From a virus: 21,542 nt of DNA. Shown one piece after another: positions 4,796 through 12,711 of the stretch (positions are counted from its first letter, which is position 1; each line of letters begins with the position of its first letter). The stretch covers positions 1 through 21,542 of IMG/VR virus record IMGVR_UViG_3300007540_000148, one strand, 5' to 3'. The position numbers were made by a program, and so were the translations under genes. The notes under the pieces were generated by a model. That model was not told where the DNA came from, did not search any database, and worked only from the letters and a program-made list of their open reading frames with translations.

Positions 4796-5794
4796 TTAAA
4801 TTTCAAATAAACCTTGCACCCACAAATTTGATGAAGCGCCAGAAACATATTGTGCATCCACTTTGCACTTACCGAGTCTCTCTGCTTTAAACTTAGTGCT
4901 ACCAGTTATATCACAAGCAGCAACACCACCTCTCATAAAGTAAATATTACTTGGGATAGTGCCTCCAGTATAAGCTGTGCCAGTTGCAACATCATAAAAC
5001 TTCACAGTAAACTGGGTTGTGGTAGATGACTGAATACCTGCGGTGTATTGTGGGTCTACACAACTTACAATCACATCATTAGCACTTGCTGATGTAGGAT
5101 GCGTTATCGTCCAAGTATCTGTGCCATTCCATGATCCAGTGAATGTTCCAGAATTATCAGTAAGAATAGTAGTAGCACCATTTGTTTTACCATGAATTTG
5201 CTGACGTGTTTCTACTGTAAAACTTGTTTTAGATCGTGACGTTGTTTCATACGGAGACCCTGTTGTGTCATCTCCAAACCCCTCGATTGCTACAACAGAG
5301 CCAGTTGAGTCACTATGGGTTTCTGATGCGTGAGTAAATACCCAAGTGCCATCCGCAATGGTATATTCAGCATACCATTCACCATCGGTCAAAGCTGCAC
5401 TAGATGCCATAGGGCCAAAGTACGAATGAGCCACAACAGCTGTTCCACTCGTTCTTGCCCAGAATGGATGGTATAATGAAATAATTGCGCTTGAATTACC
5501 TACACTAGCACCAAAAGATAGATTGCCGTTTGCATATCCTTCGTCAGGAGTGACTAAAAGACTTCCAATTTTCTGCCCTGTAAAACTATAATTTAAAATT
5601 ATGTTTCCATCAGACTCCGTAACAGGTGTAACCGAGTCAAGACCAACAGGGCGGTGATCTGCATCATCAATAACATACCAACCAGAACTATCGCTGTTTT
5701 GTCGAAGGACACAAGAAACTACTCTATATTTTCTACCATCATCTCCAATGACAAAATCATCTGCCATTCTATTGAATACTTTAGTAAGAGCCAT
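4796..5794 (-). CDS. tail fibre-related virion protein, paralogue of the fibre distal half
   Basis: This 332-aa protein is rich in Ser, Thr, Gly and beta-prone residues, like a fibre or adhesin. It lines up with the distal half of the T7-type fibre encoded 0.9 kb upstream. Residues 24-85 (C, DDA.H.P, SVTP, NYS.T..KI) match fibre 366-422. Modules with THP/W-TITHP at 149-196 and 221-268 match fibre 474-520 and 551-597. The end (residues 282-332, ending NLWV) matches fibre 609-660. It starts with MALTKVFNRMADDF and lacks the fibre's virion-attachment domain, so it may attach through another protein or act as a separate receptor-binding subunit. AGGA lies 8 bases before the ATG. The relationship is read by eye from motif order; a host-recognition role is inference. 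Confidence 0.74.
   Translation of the reverse strand: MALTKVFNRMADDFVIGDDGRKYRVVSCVLRQNSDSSGWYVIDDADHRPVGLDSVTPVTESDGNIILNYSFTGQKIGSLLVTPDEGYANGNLSFGASVGNSSAIISLYHPFWARTSGTAVVAHSYFGPMASSAALTDGEWYAEYTIADGTWVFTHASETHSDSTGSVVAIEGFGDDTTGSPYETTSRSKTSFTVETRQQIHGKTNGATTILTDNSGTFTGSWNGTDTWTITHPTSASANDVIVSCVDPQYTAGIQSSTTTQFTVKFYDVATGTAYTGGTIPSNIYFMRGGVAACDITGSTKFKAERLGKCKVDAQYVSGASSNLWVQGLFEI
4991..5134 (-). repeat. ITHP module, second copy in the 332-aa protein
   Basis: Residues 221-268 of the 332-aa protein form a module of about 48 residues with W...WTITHP, then DV.VSC and TTQFTVKFYD. It aligns with residues 149-196 of the same protein and with two modules in the tail fibre. It probably folds as a small beta domain. 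Confidence 0.55.
5207..5350 (-). repeat. ITHP module, first copy in the 332-aa protein
   Basis: Residues 149-196 carry GTWVFTHAS, then a Val-rich strand and SKTSFTVET, the same order as the other modules but more diverged. Confidence 0.45.
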
Positions 5795-5836
5795 TGTAGT
5801 TTCCTTTTATTTGCTCCAAGCAGTGCTTACGCATTA

Positions 5837-6652
5837 TTACGCTGCACGATAACAAAGGTTGCCATGAATATCAGAAACACCTGAACTTAATTCAGAAACA
5901 ACAATAAAATCTGACCCACTAGCACTTCTGTTTTCATTTAGTAAAAGACTTGTTGCGTTCTCAAACATAAACAAAATAGGTTCATTTGAAAATGTCACGA
6001 CGCTAGTAACTACAGTGCCAGAGTAATATGCTGAGCCACTCACTGATGCTGAAGTAAACGGAAGACCTGTGATATAAACATCATTGCCTGAAGTGAGGCC
6101 AGTAGTATCGATATTTGATACATTAAAATCCACATAAACCATATTACCTATTTTGACATAATTACCATAAACAGTAGAGGAGCTTTCGTTTCCGCTAGAT
6201 GCTGCATCTGCAATCTTACCTGTCCACGTTCCCTCTTCATAGTCGTCGAATAGTTCACTTGTAGAACCTGAAGCATCTGAAGTGGCTGAGAAGTCGATGC
6301 CTTTACCTGATGTACCTATGACTAGGTTGCCAAGAAGAACATTTACATCGTTGCCAGAAATAGAAAGTTTGTTTGAATTATTAATTGCAAAGTAATGCTG
6401 GCCACCAGTTGGAACGTTAAAAAACCAAGCATCATCACTACCATCAGCTCCAATCCATCGGTCAGTGCCAACACCAAATCCAGTTCCAGAATTTTTAATT
6501 AGGCCATTTCCAGAGCCAGAACCATTAAGTGTTAAGTTCCCAGTTACAGTGCCAACACTTATGTCAATATTCTCAACGTCAACATTCTCAACGTCAACAT
6601 CATTAAACGATGGATTACGACCAAAAATGCCGCCTTGCTGCTTAATAGTCAT
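5837..6652 (-). CDS. tail fibre-like protein with DYEEGTW motif
   Basis: This 271-aa fibre-like structural protein begins with a short polar head (MTIKQQGGIFGRNPSF) and an acidic repeat (DVDVENVDVENIDI, 18-31). Gly/Ser/Thr/Asn-rich beta sequence follows, then GKGIDFSATSD and LFDDYEEGTWTGKI (about 125-155). This GIDF...DYEEGTW signature is frequent in tail or appendage proteins of aquatic phages, often near the receptor-binding tip. A C-terminal domain with YVKIGNMVYVDF (about 175-186) follows it. It lies 2 bases after the fibre stop, with GGAG upstream, so the fibre genes form one translational unit. Role in host recognition is inferred. The head repeat is encoded by a perfect 15-bp tandem duplication. 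Confidence 0.74.
   Translation of the reverse strand: MTIKQQGGIFGRNPSFNDVDVENVDVENIDISVGTVTGNLTLNGSGSGNGLIKNSGTGFGVGTDRWIGADGSDDAWFFNVPTGGQHYFAINNSNKLSISGNDVNVLLGNLVIGTSGKGIDFSATSDASGSTSELFDDYEEGTWTGKIADAASSGNESSSTVYGNYVKIGNMVYVDFNVSNIDTTGLTSGNDVYITGLPFTSASVSGSAYYSGTVVTSVVTFSNEPILFMFENATSLLLNENRSASGSDFIVVSELSSGVSDIHGNLCYRAA
6569..6598. repeat. 15-bp tandem repeat, two perfect copies
   Basis: ATTCTCAACGTCAAC is present twice head to tail (6569-6583 and 6584-6598), with a partly matching third copy before it. It adds 5-residue units of VENVD type in frame near the N terminus of the 271-aa fibre protein. Being a multiple of three, slippage would change length without breaking the frame. Confidence 0.8.
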
Positions 6653-6654
6653 CT

Positions 6655-8637
6655 TTAGGACTCCATATCTGCATATACCCAGAAATTATTTCCTGCGACA
6701 TTTGACCAGTTTGCAACAGGAACAACAGCATGACCTCTGCGAACAGAGAAAGTTGTTGCGCTGTCCATCTTGCTATGAACATCAAAATTTCTCCGATACC
6801 AGAATTTCATATCTGTATCTTCTGTTGTGACTTTTGTTCCAGTCCAGTCATAAAAACCGACTTCAAAGTACGTTGACGCAATATCCTCAACAACAGGAAC
6901 ATATCCACCTTGATGCGAGGTTAATTGAACGTTGTAACTTGCACCCGCATCAACATGAGTAACTCTAAGGTTATTACCTGCTGTCCATGTAAACGCCGAA
7001 GGGCTATCAACATTGTTTGAAAGTGATGTATTCCAGACCCAAGCTGAACCGTTATAATTTACATATCCGTTCAAATCATCCATGATCTTAATAACAACAC
7101 TAGATGCATCCCAGCTTACAAAAGGCACAGTTAGTCTCGTACCATTAATACAAGTTACATTTACTGCGTCAGCAATGTCAGCAACAGACGGGTGTGTGAT
7201 AGTTAAAACATTAGACGAAAAAGATGCAGTAATTGATCCGTCCCAAACAGGTGTTGTTGTTACAGTACCGCCACCTTCTACATAAAAGTTTAGAGGCGCA
7301 GCGGCTTTAACATTTGCATAGCTTGTCCCAACATCTCCACCAGCAACAACTCCATATGGAGCCAACGCATCATCTGCTCCCACAATAAATGTATTAATTT
7401 TACTGGCTGTTCGTGAGTAATTTACTCTAAATGTATAGGCATCTGGTTGTGTAACAGATGTTGCGTTCATTGGGGTATGACCAGCATCATCAAGCAATGA
7501 GAACGTACCACCAGAACTTCTTGGAATACAGCCAATGCTAAAGTGATTTTTATCTGGAGTACCACCGATATTACCTACCCTGTGGTAGCGATTATTCAAA
7601 GTTGCTCCAGAGCCGCTGTAAACAACTCCATCACCATAGTAAGTTATAGTTGAGCCTGCGGTTGTACTGTTTTTGTATGACCCAGATGGAACATATATTA
7701 AGCCACTTGCAGCAGCGATTGTTTCGTTAAAATCAGATGAGTTTTCAGTACCGCTTGATGATCCAGTATTATAGTCGCCTACTGCTCCGAAGTCTTTAAC
7801 TGAGACTGACTCTTGCAGCTTGTTCTCTACTGTTCGGGTCTGAGCGCCAGCACTGCCTTGGTTGTAATTGATGTTGCCACTGTCAGCATCAAGCGTATCA
7901 ATGGCATTACCGATAACGACTTCGATCTGAGCGTTAAGCGGTGGAGCCTCAGTAAATGTCAGCGTTGTGCCGGATACGGAGAAGCTGGATTTAAGCTGAT
8001 AAACGCCGTCAATATAGACTTGGGCGTTATTCTTTGAGCCGGGAGCTACGGTTAGAGTGAACGCTGTTTGAGCACCTGTGCCAGTAAAGACGTTGTTTGT
8101 AAAGTTAGCACCGACAATAGCGGCACCAGCGAGAACTTCAGCCGACTCAACAGAAACATTACCTTCAGTATCAAAAGATAGAATTTTGTTAGCACGAGCA
8201 GTTTGAGTAGGAAGCTCCATATTGACGCTGGTTGGGTCAGTTACTGGAGCGCGAACAGCACGATCAGATAGTTCTAATAGCTGTTGGTCAAATATTGTAA
8301 GGGCGTCAAGCTGTTCGTTAAGGGCAGACGCACGTAATTCACCTGCCGTTACGAAGTCGGTAGTGCGCTCAATATCACGAGCGCCAACGATGGTGATGCG
8401 GTCATTTAGGGTTGGCGTTGAAGCAATGCTTGAGCCGACTATAAGCGTAACGCTACCAGTACCGTTGGCATTGATTGTCACGGTGTAATCGGTTGCAAGT
8501 GTCAGCAACGTAGTGTTGAAATATACGTCTACGTCAGTGTTTACAAGGATTTCAAACGAGAACGCATATGGCCCTACACCAGCGCTACCAGTGTAGACGA
8601 TGCGCCTAGTAACAGCATTGATATTGTAGTCCGCCAT
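6655..8637 (-). CDS. tail fibre with T7 gp17-like N-terminal domain
   Basis: This 660-aa protein would be the main tail fibre. Residues 1 to about 150 are the T7 fibre N-terminal domain that docks to the tail (YTGSAGVGPYAFSFEI, the Asp-Tyr-Thr-Val strand, and helix LNEQLDALTIFDQQLLELSDRAV). A second beta domain follows (about 175-245, TGTGAQTAFTL, YIDGVYQL). SVKDFGAVGD (278-287) is the usual start of a pectate-lyase-like beta helix, but only about 75 residues remain before the next domain, so a full depolymerase helix does not fit. The distal half (366-660) contains two ITHP modules (474-520, 551-597) and an end domain, and recurs in the separate 332-aa protein. GAGG is well placed before the ATG. 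Confidence 0.9.
   Translation of the reverse strand: MADYNINAVTRRIVYTGSAGVGPYAFSFEILVNTDVDVYFNTTLLTLATDYTVTINANGTGSVTLIVGSSIASTPTLNDRITIVGARDIERTTDFVTAGELRASALNEQLDALTIFDQQLLELSDRAVRAPVTDPTSVNMELPTQTARANKILSFDTEGNVSVESAEVLAGAAIVGANFTNNVFTGTGAQTAFTLTVAPGSKNNAQVYIDGVYQLKSSFSVSGTTLTFTEAPPLNAQIEVVIGNAIDTLDADSGNINYNQGSAGAQTRTVENKLQESVSVKDFGAVGDYNTGSSSGTENSSDFNETIAAASGLIYVPSGSYKNSTTAGSTITYYGDGVVYSGSGATLNNRYHRVGNIGGTPDKNHFSIGCIPRSSGGTFSLLDDAGHTPMNATSVTQPDAYTFRVNYSRTASKINTFIVGADDALAPYGVVAGGDVGTSYANVKAAAPLNFYVEGGGTVTTTPVWDGSITASFSSNVLTITHPSVADIADAVNVTCINGTRLTVPFVSWDASSVVIKIMDDLNGYVNYNGSAWVWNTSLSNNVDSPSAFTWTAGNNLRVTHVDAGASYNVQLTSHQGGYVPVVEDIASTYFEVGFYDWTGTKVTTEDTDMKFWYRRNFDVHSKMDSATTFSVRRGHAVVPVANWSNVAGNNFWVYADMES
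6847..6987 (-). repeat. ITHP module, second copy in the tail fibre
   Basis: Fibre residues 551-597 (WTAGNNLRVTHVDAG, then STYFEVGFYD) match the other three modules in order of hydrophobic strands, with HVD replacing HPS. Confidence 0.5.
7078..7218 (-). repeat. ITHP module, first copy in the tail fibre
   Basis: Fibre residues 474-520 contain SNVLTITHPS, AVNVTC and SSVVIKIMD. They align closely with residues 225-268 of the 332-aa protein. Confidence 0.55.
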
Positions 8638-8674
8638 TTTAATTCCTCACGTTGACCGCAATCTATCACTCATA

Positions 8675-11600
8675 TCAGCGAGTGCCAAATCGTTTATATT
8701 CGTTATAATTCCGCCTCATGCGTTGAGCCACATCTGGCCTTTCAATGATACTATCGCCAAACCCATGACGATTTCCGTCTAATGCCTCAATTGAAAAGTC
8801 AGCTAACTCTGGGTCTAATTCATCTTCTTGGAACGTGCCAAACATTCTTGCACGAGCAATCTTGCGGTACTCAGATACAGTAGAGTCAATGATGCTACGC
8901 ATAGTACCTATATTAGCTTTTTGTCCTCTCTTTTCATAGTAGGACATTTTCTCATCTACAGCTTGAATGATAGCCTCACTCATGTTCATGCCATCAATTT
9001 CAATTTCTTTGGTGTAAAGTTTTATATACCTATTCTGATCTTCAGCAGATAGGCGAACACCGTTAATCACAAAGTTTGGATTAGCTACACCATGATTTAA
9101 TTCATCAAGCATTTCCCTGACATCGCTTTTCTTGCCAGTAGAAACAAACATAGGCAATGAACTATGCAGAAGAGATTTATCCGCGCCGATAGGATCACCC
9201 GTTAATGGATCAAGTTTGTATGGCACTCCCTTAGTAAGTAAGGGAACACGGCTACGCAATCTGTTGACTGACTCAAAAAATGCCCCGATTGCTGGAAGAG
9301 AATTTGGATCGTCTGATCCAAGGGCATCATATACAAATTGAGCTTGCTTATCATTGACCGCAATATTGCTTATAGTTGGATCAAGCATACGCTCAATTTT
9401 TGCAGTCAATGAGCTATTCAAAAGACTGACACCGGGCGTCGCATTGATTGCAAAATTAGTATAAGCGCGTGATGCGCTATTAACTATATCTACTAATTTT
9501 GATCCGGTTTCTTCACTGCCTCTTACGTTTGCAATTCTCATAATTTCAGCAAACGTCGTCATAACAGGAATGTTAGTAGTGAACTCAGCTAATGCCGCAG
9601 CACTAGCACTTGTCATAATACCAAGTTCACTGTCATCAGGGTCATATGCTCTGAATTTAACAGCATCTGCATATGCAGCAGCCATTATGAATGGAATATT
9701 AAATGGCTCAAGTCTTGATAATGAGATAAATAACTGGCCACTAAATTGTCCTTTACCAACACGGACTTGATCTTCACCGACCAATTCTTGCAATCTCTTT
9801 ACATCCATAGATGTATATTCATCTTCTCCAAGACGAATAGAGAATGGCAACCAACCAAGCTCACGAAGATTGTTTCGGTCCTGAGTTGCTGACGGACCTT
9901 GCCCTGTTATTCTGTCGTTGAAAGCTAAGTGCAATCCACCAAGCATCATGCCAGAACCAACAGCAATGCGGCCTACAGCTAAATCACGATGACGACCACC
10001 GCGTGACCATTCCTCGTGAAAACGTGGTGATAAGAAAAATAAAGGTGATCTAGCCGCACCTTCACTAGCAATGTTTGTAACCGTTCGGCTAAACATCGTA
10101 ATGGGTTTTAATAACGGATTATTTAATATTCTGTTTGCTTTCCACATTAAACGACCAGATTTCAAACCCAAGTTCGGGTCTGAAGTCATGGTTATCATTT
10201 TGCGGAAATGATCTATATTTTGTCCAACATCTGCCGGACGTTCAGTTAATAGTTTTCTTGTTGCATTTTGTGCCGCAGTCATTGCTGCTTCTTGAGACTT
10301 ACCAGCATCAATAGCGTCTTGATAAACCTTCCTACCAAGTCTTGCGCCTTCTCGTAATAATTCAGCACGAGCCGCATAGCCACCAATAAACTCATCTGAC
10401 GCACCAAGAGCTTTGAAGGGTATGCTGTAAACAGTACCCATAGCGTCAATAATTTTACCAAAACCTTGTTTGAAAAGACCTTCAGAACGCCCTGTATCAA
10501 GTTCACGTTTAAATAGATAATCGGCTCGATATGGATTGCGATATACTTCTTTAGCACCTTCACTTTCTTTTAATGAGCGCCCAGCAAGTATCCATCCATC
10601 TTTAATGCCTTCCATCATGGCCCAACCAGCAGCGGCTACGTCATCCATCATTGCAGAGTCTTCATCGTGAGTTTTGCCAAACACCTTGGCGACACGTTGA
10701 CGAAGTTTACCAGCACCGACAGCAGCAACACGTTCCACTGGATCAAGAGCTAACATCAAAGTGTTAGCTGCTAGATTGTATAGATGCGTATCCGGGTTCA
10801 TTAACAAGACGGACTGAGCCGCATAAACAGCAGCATCGTATATTCTACCAGCGGTACTGCGACTGAGCATTTTGTTTTGAGCCGCACGACCGCTTTTCTT
10901 AGTCTCGTTGTATTTTTCAGCAAAGGCACGAAGATTGTCGGAACCACCTAGTGAATCAAGTGCCGAGCGTATTTCACTGAAATTAACAACGTCTTTATTT
11001 TTTATGTTCTTAAACACATTCATAGTGCGCGCGATATCACGCTTGGTGTTTATCATTTCGCCATAGATAATGTCGTGCTGTGCAATAGCCTCACGCAATT
11101 CTAATTGACCAGCATCATCTAACTGATTGTCTGCCATGCGTTGCATTAAGTCATCAAGACGGATTGCGCTCGCATCATGCAATGAAACAAGGCCAGCCAT
11201 ACGGACTGCAAGTTGATTGTCACCAACGACGCTTTCCATTTTTTGACCAGCAAATATTGTATTAAGAACGCCTTGAGTAACACCTCTTGCTTGAGCCTCT
11301 TCGTAAAGAGACTGAATAGTTTTAGTTTTTAACTCTGGTGCTTTGTCAGCAAACGATTGAATAGTGGCCGCAAGACCTTCATTATCGTACATTGTTGTAT
11401 TGAAAGGACCAGTAACAACGCCTGCTTCTTTCTGTAATTGACTAGATGATGGAGCTTGGCGAGGTGTGCCAAGTTCTTTATCACGCTGATCCAGCATACG
11501 CTTCATTTCATCTTCAGATGCTGGTGCTGGCTTTATGGGTCCAGTTGGTGCTTCTGAAGTAGGACCAAGGTCTTCAACAGCTTCTGGTGCAATCGCTGAG

Positions 11601-11890
11601 TCTTCTGGAGCAGGTGTAAGTATTTCTTGATCTATATTATCAATCGGTGCTTCTGGTGCAGGAGCTTCAGCCTCAACAGTAGGTGCTACATTTTCTGGTG
11701 CTGGAGGAGCCTCTGATCCAGCCGCAGGAGACGGAGCAACTTCTTGTGGCCTAACTGTAATATCAAGAGCTTCGCCTTCTGCTTTGGTTGGAGAACGACG
11801 CCGCGTTCTAAAGTCAGTGGCGCGCGCACCCGGCTCCAAAAGAGGCTCAAGGATTTGTCTTGTAAGACCGCGAGTAGGTATCCGAGCCAT
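8675..11890 (-). CDS. large internal virion / DNA-ejection protein
   Basis: This 1071-aa protein is the last and largest of four genes between the tail tube and fibre genes, the place of T7 gp16, whose product extends through the cell envelope during DNA ejection. The first 45 residues are basic (LTRQILEP, RTRRRSP). Residues 46-125 are rich in Pro, Ala and Glu, and helical sequence follows. VLLMNPDTHLYNLAANT (361-377) resembles the LLSGP.TH..N motif I recall from other large phage ejection proteins. A weakly hydrophobic helix with Gly and Met lies in the middle (AVGRIAVGSGMMLGGLHLA). I see no lytic transglycosylase signature such as is present at the T7 gp16 N terminus. Its ATG overlaps the stop of the 273-aa gene (TAATG). 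Function is inferred from size and position. Confidence 0.75.
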   Translation of the reverse strand: MARIPTRGLTRQILEPLLEPGARATDFRTRRRSPTKAEGEALDITVRPQEVAPSPAAGSEAPPAPENVAPTVEAEAPAPEAPIDNIDQEILTPAPEDSAIAPEAVEDLGPTSEAPTGPIKPAPASEDEMKRMLDQRDKELGTPRQAPSSSQLQKEAGVVTGPFNTTMYDNEGLAATIQSFADKAPELKTKTIQSLYEEAQARGVTQGVLNTIFAGQKMESVVGDNQLAVRMAGLVSLHDASAIRLDDLMQRMADNQLDDAGQLELREAIAQHDIIYGEMINTKRDIARTMNVFKNIKNKDVVNFSEIRSALDSLGGSDNLRAFAEKYNETKKSGRAAQNKMLSRSTAGRIYDAAVYAAQSVLLMNPDTHLYNLAANTLMLALDPVERVAAVGAGKLRQRVAKVFGKTHDEDSAMMDDVAAAGWAMMEGIKDGWILAGRSLKESEGAKEVYRNPYRADYLFKRELDTGRSEGLFKQGFGKIIDAMGTVYSIPFKALGASDEFIGGYAARAELLREGARLGRKVYQDAIDAGKSQEAAMTAAQNATRKLLTERPADVGQNIDHFRKMITMTSDPNLGLKSGRLMWKANRILNNPLLKPITMFSRTVTNIASEGAARSPLFFLSPRFHEEWSRGGRHRDLAVGRIAVGSGMMLGGLHLAFNDRITGQGPSATQDRNNLRELGWLPFSIRLGEDEYTSMDVKRLQELVGEDQVRVGKGQFSGQLFISLSRLEPFNIPFIMAAAYADAVKFRAYDPDDSELGIMTSASAAALAEFTTNIPVMTTFAEIMRIANVRGSEETGSKLVDIVNSASRAYTNFAINATPGVSLLNSSLTAKIERMLDPTISNIAVNDKQAQFVYDALGSDDPNSLPAIGAFFESVNRLRSRVPLLTKGVPYKLDPLTGDPIGADKSLLHSSLPMFVSTGKKSDVREMLDELNHGVANPNFVINGVRLSAEDQNRYIKLYTKEIEIDGMNMSEAIIQAVDEKMSYYEKRGQKANIGTMRSIIDSTVSEYRKIARARMFGTFQEDELDPELADFSIEALDGNRHGFGDSIIERPDVAQRMRRNYNEYKRFGTR
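11516..11755 (-). repeat. Pro/Ala/Glu-rich low-complexity segment
   Basis: Codons 46-125 of the 1071-aa gene encode a disordered stretch dominated by Pro, Ala and Glu (repeated APE/APA/EAP units). On the plus strand this appears as recurring TTCTGGTGC and GGTGCTTCTG words. It is probably a flexible acidic linker. Confidence 0.75.
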
Positions 11891-12711
11891 TACTGTACCC
11901 CTACATTAGAAACTGCATCGACCGCGCCTGCATCAACGCCATCACCTAATATATCACCAATAGCGCGTACAGCCTGTGGAGCCATTTCAGCAGCAGTCAT
12001 AAGTGCAGGTCCAGCAGCAGCGCCTATACCTGTTTGCAATGCAACATCAGCTATGTCTGATACTCCTACAGGCATACCTGCTTGTTCTTTAATTTTTAAC
12101 TCTCCAGCCGCCGGAGCGCCTGCATATGTGCCTCCAGCAACGGCAGCAGCTTTCTTGGTGGTTAATGCTGACGCAAGTTTTCTTATTGCCAAATGTAAAC
12201 CTTCTTGCCCTAGCTTACGTGCGCCAAATCCAGCACCAGCAGTAACCAATGCACCCCATGTACTTGGGTCTCTAAACATTCCTCGCGCCATACGCCATGA
12301 GCCAGATGCCGTCCAATTAGGTAGACGCTCATATTGATCCATCATATATACCCAGCGCATTGCGTTTTCACGAGAACCATTCGCATACAAGCGTGCTACT
12401 TGCGACATTGCTCCGGGTGGTATTTCAACTCCATCAACTTCACCGCCAAATGGTTGAGCGAAATTGTAATTAAACTCACCAATCAAGTTAATACCGTACC
12501 GTCCCGCTTCCTCATCCGTACCAGTAAACGGCTCACCTTGCATGAGGCGATACATGACTTTGGCATTATTCACGAACTTATGGTCCATCACCAAATGGTC
12601 TTCAGTGATAGATTGGTTCATTCTTTCTTCTTCTGATGAAGCTGGTTCGCCGGGTGGCGCGTAAAACATAGCTTCTTTTGCATCAGTCATTTCTGCAAAG
12701 ATGTCTGTCAT
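11890..12711 (-). CDS. internal virion protein of the ejection module
   Basis: This 273-aa protein has an N-terminal part resembling the front domain of marine podovirus internal proteins: DHLVMDHKFVNNAKVMYRL and GRYGINLIGEFNYNF (about 38-82). The C-terminal half is Ala/Gly-rich and mildly hydrophobic (GALVTAGAGFG, AAAVAGGTYAGAPAAG, TGIGAAAGPALMTAAEMAP), a composition that could insert in membranes. It overlaps both neighbours by a few bases (ATGA with the 578-aa gene, TAATG with the 1071-aa gene). It and the 1071-aa protein might together correspond to one longer internal protein elsewhere, but no frameshift is needed to explain the break. Role in DNA ejection is inferred. Confidence 0.7.
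   Translation of the reverse strand: MTDIFAEMTDAKEAMFYAPPGEPASSEEERMNQSITEDHLVMDHKFVNNAKVMYRLMQGEPFTGTDEEAGRYGINLIGEFNYNFAQPFGGEVDGVEIPPGAMSQVARLYANGSRENAMRWVYMMDQYERLPNWTASGSWRMARGMFRDPSTWGALVTAGAGFGARKLGQEGLHLAIRKLASALTTKKAAAVAGGTYAGAPAAGELKIKEQAGMPVGVSDIADVALQTGIGAAAGPALMTAAEMAPQAVRAIGDILGDGVDAGAVDAVSNVGVQ

Noticed and set aside
10279-10563. Minus-strand frame of 94 codons inside the 1071-aa gene
   Set aside because: It is an out-of-frame shadow of a long gene, with no ribosome binding site and an unstructured translation.
11744-12337. Plus-strand open frame of 197 codons
   Set aside because: It lies antisense to the 1071- and 273-aa genes, which have better start signals and fit the operon. 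Its translation is low-complexity Ala/Pro/Ser and Thr, as expected from the opposite strand of Ala/Gly-rich codons.
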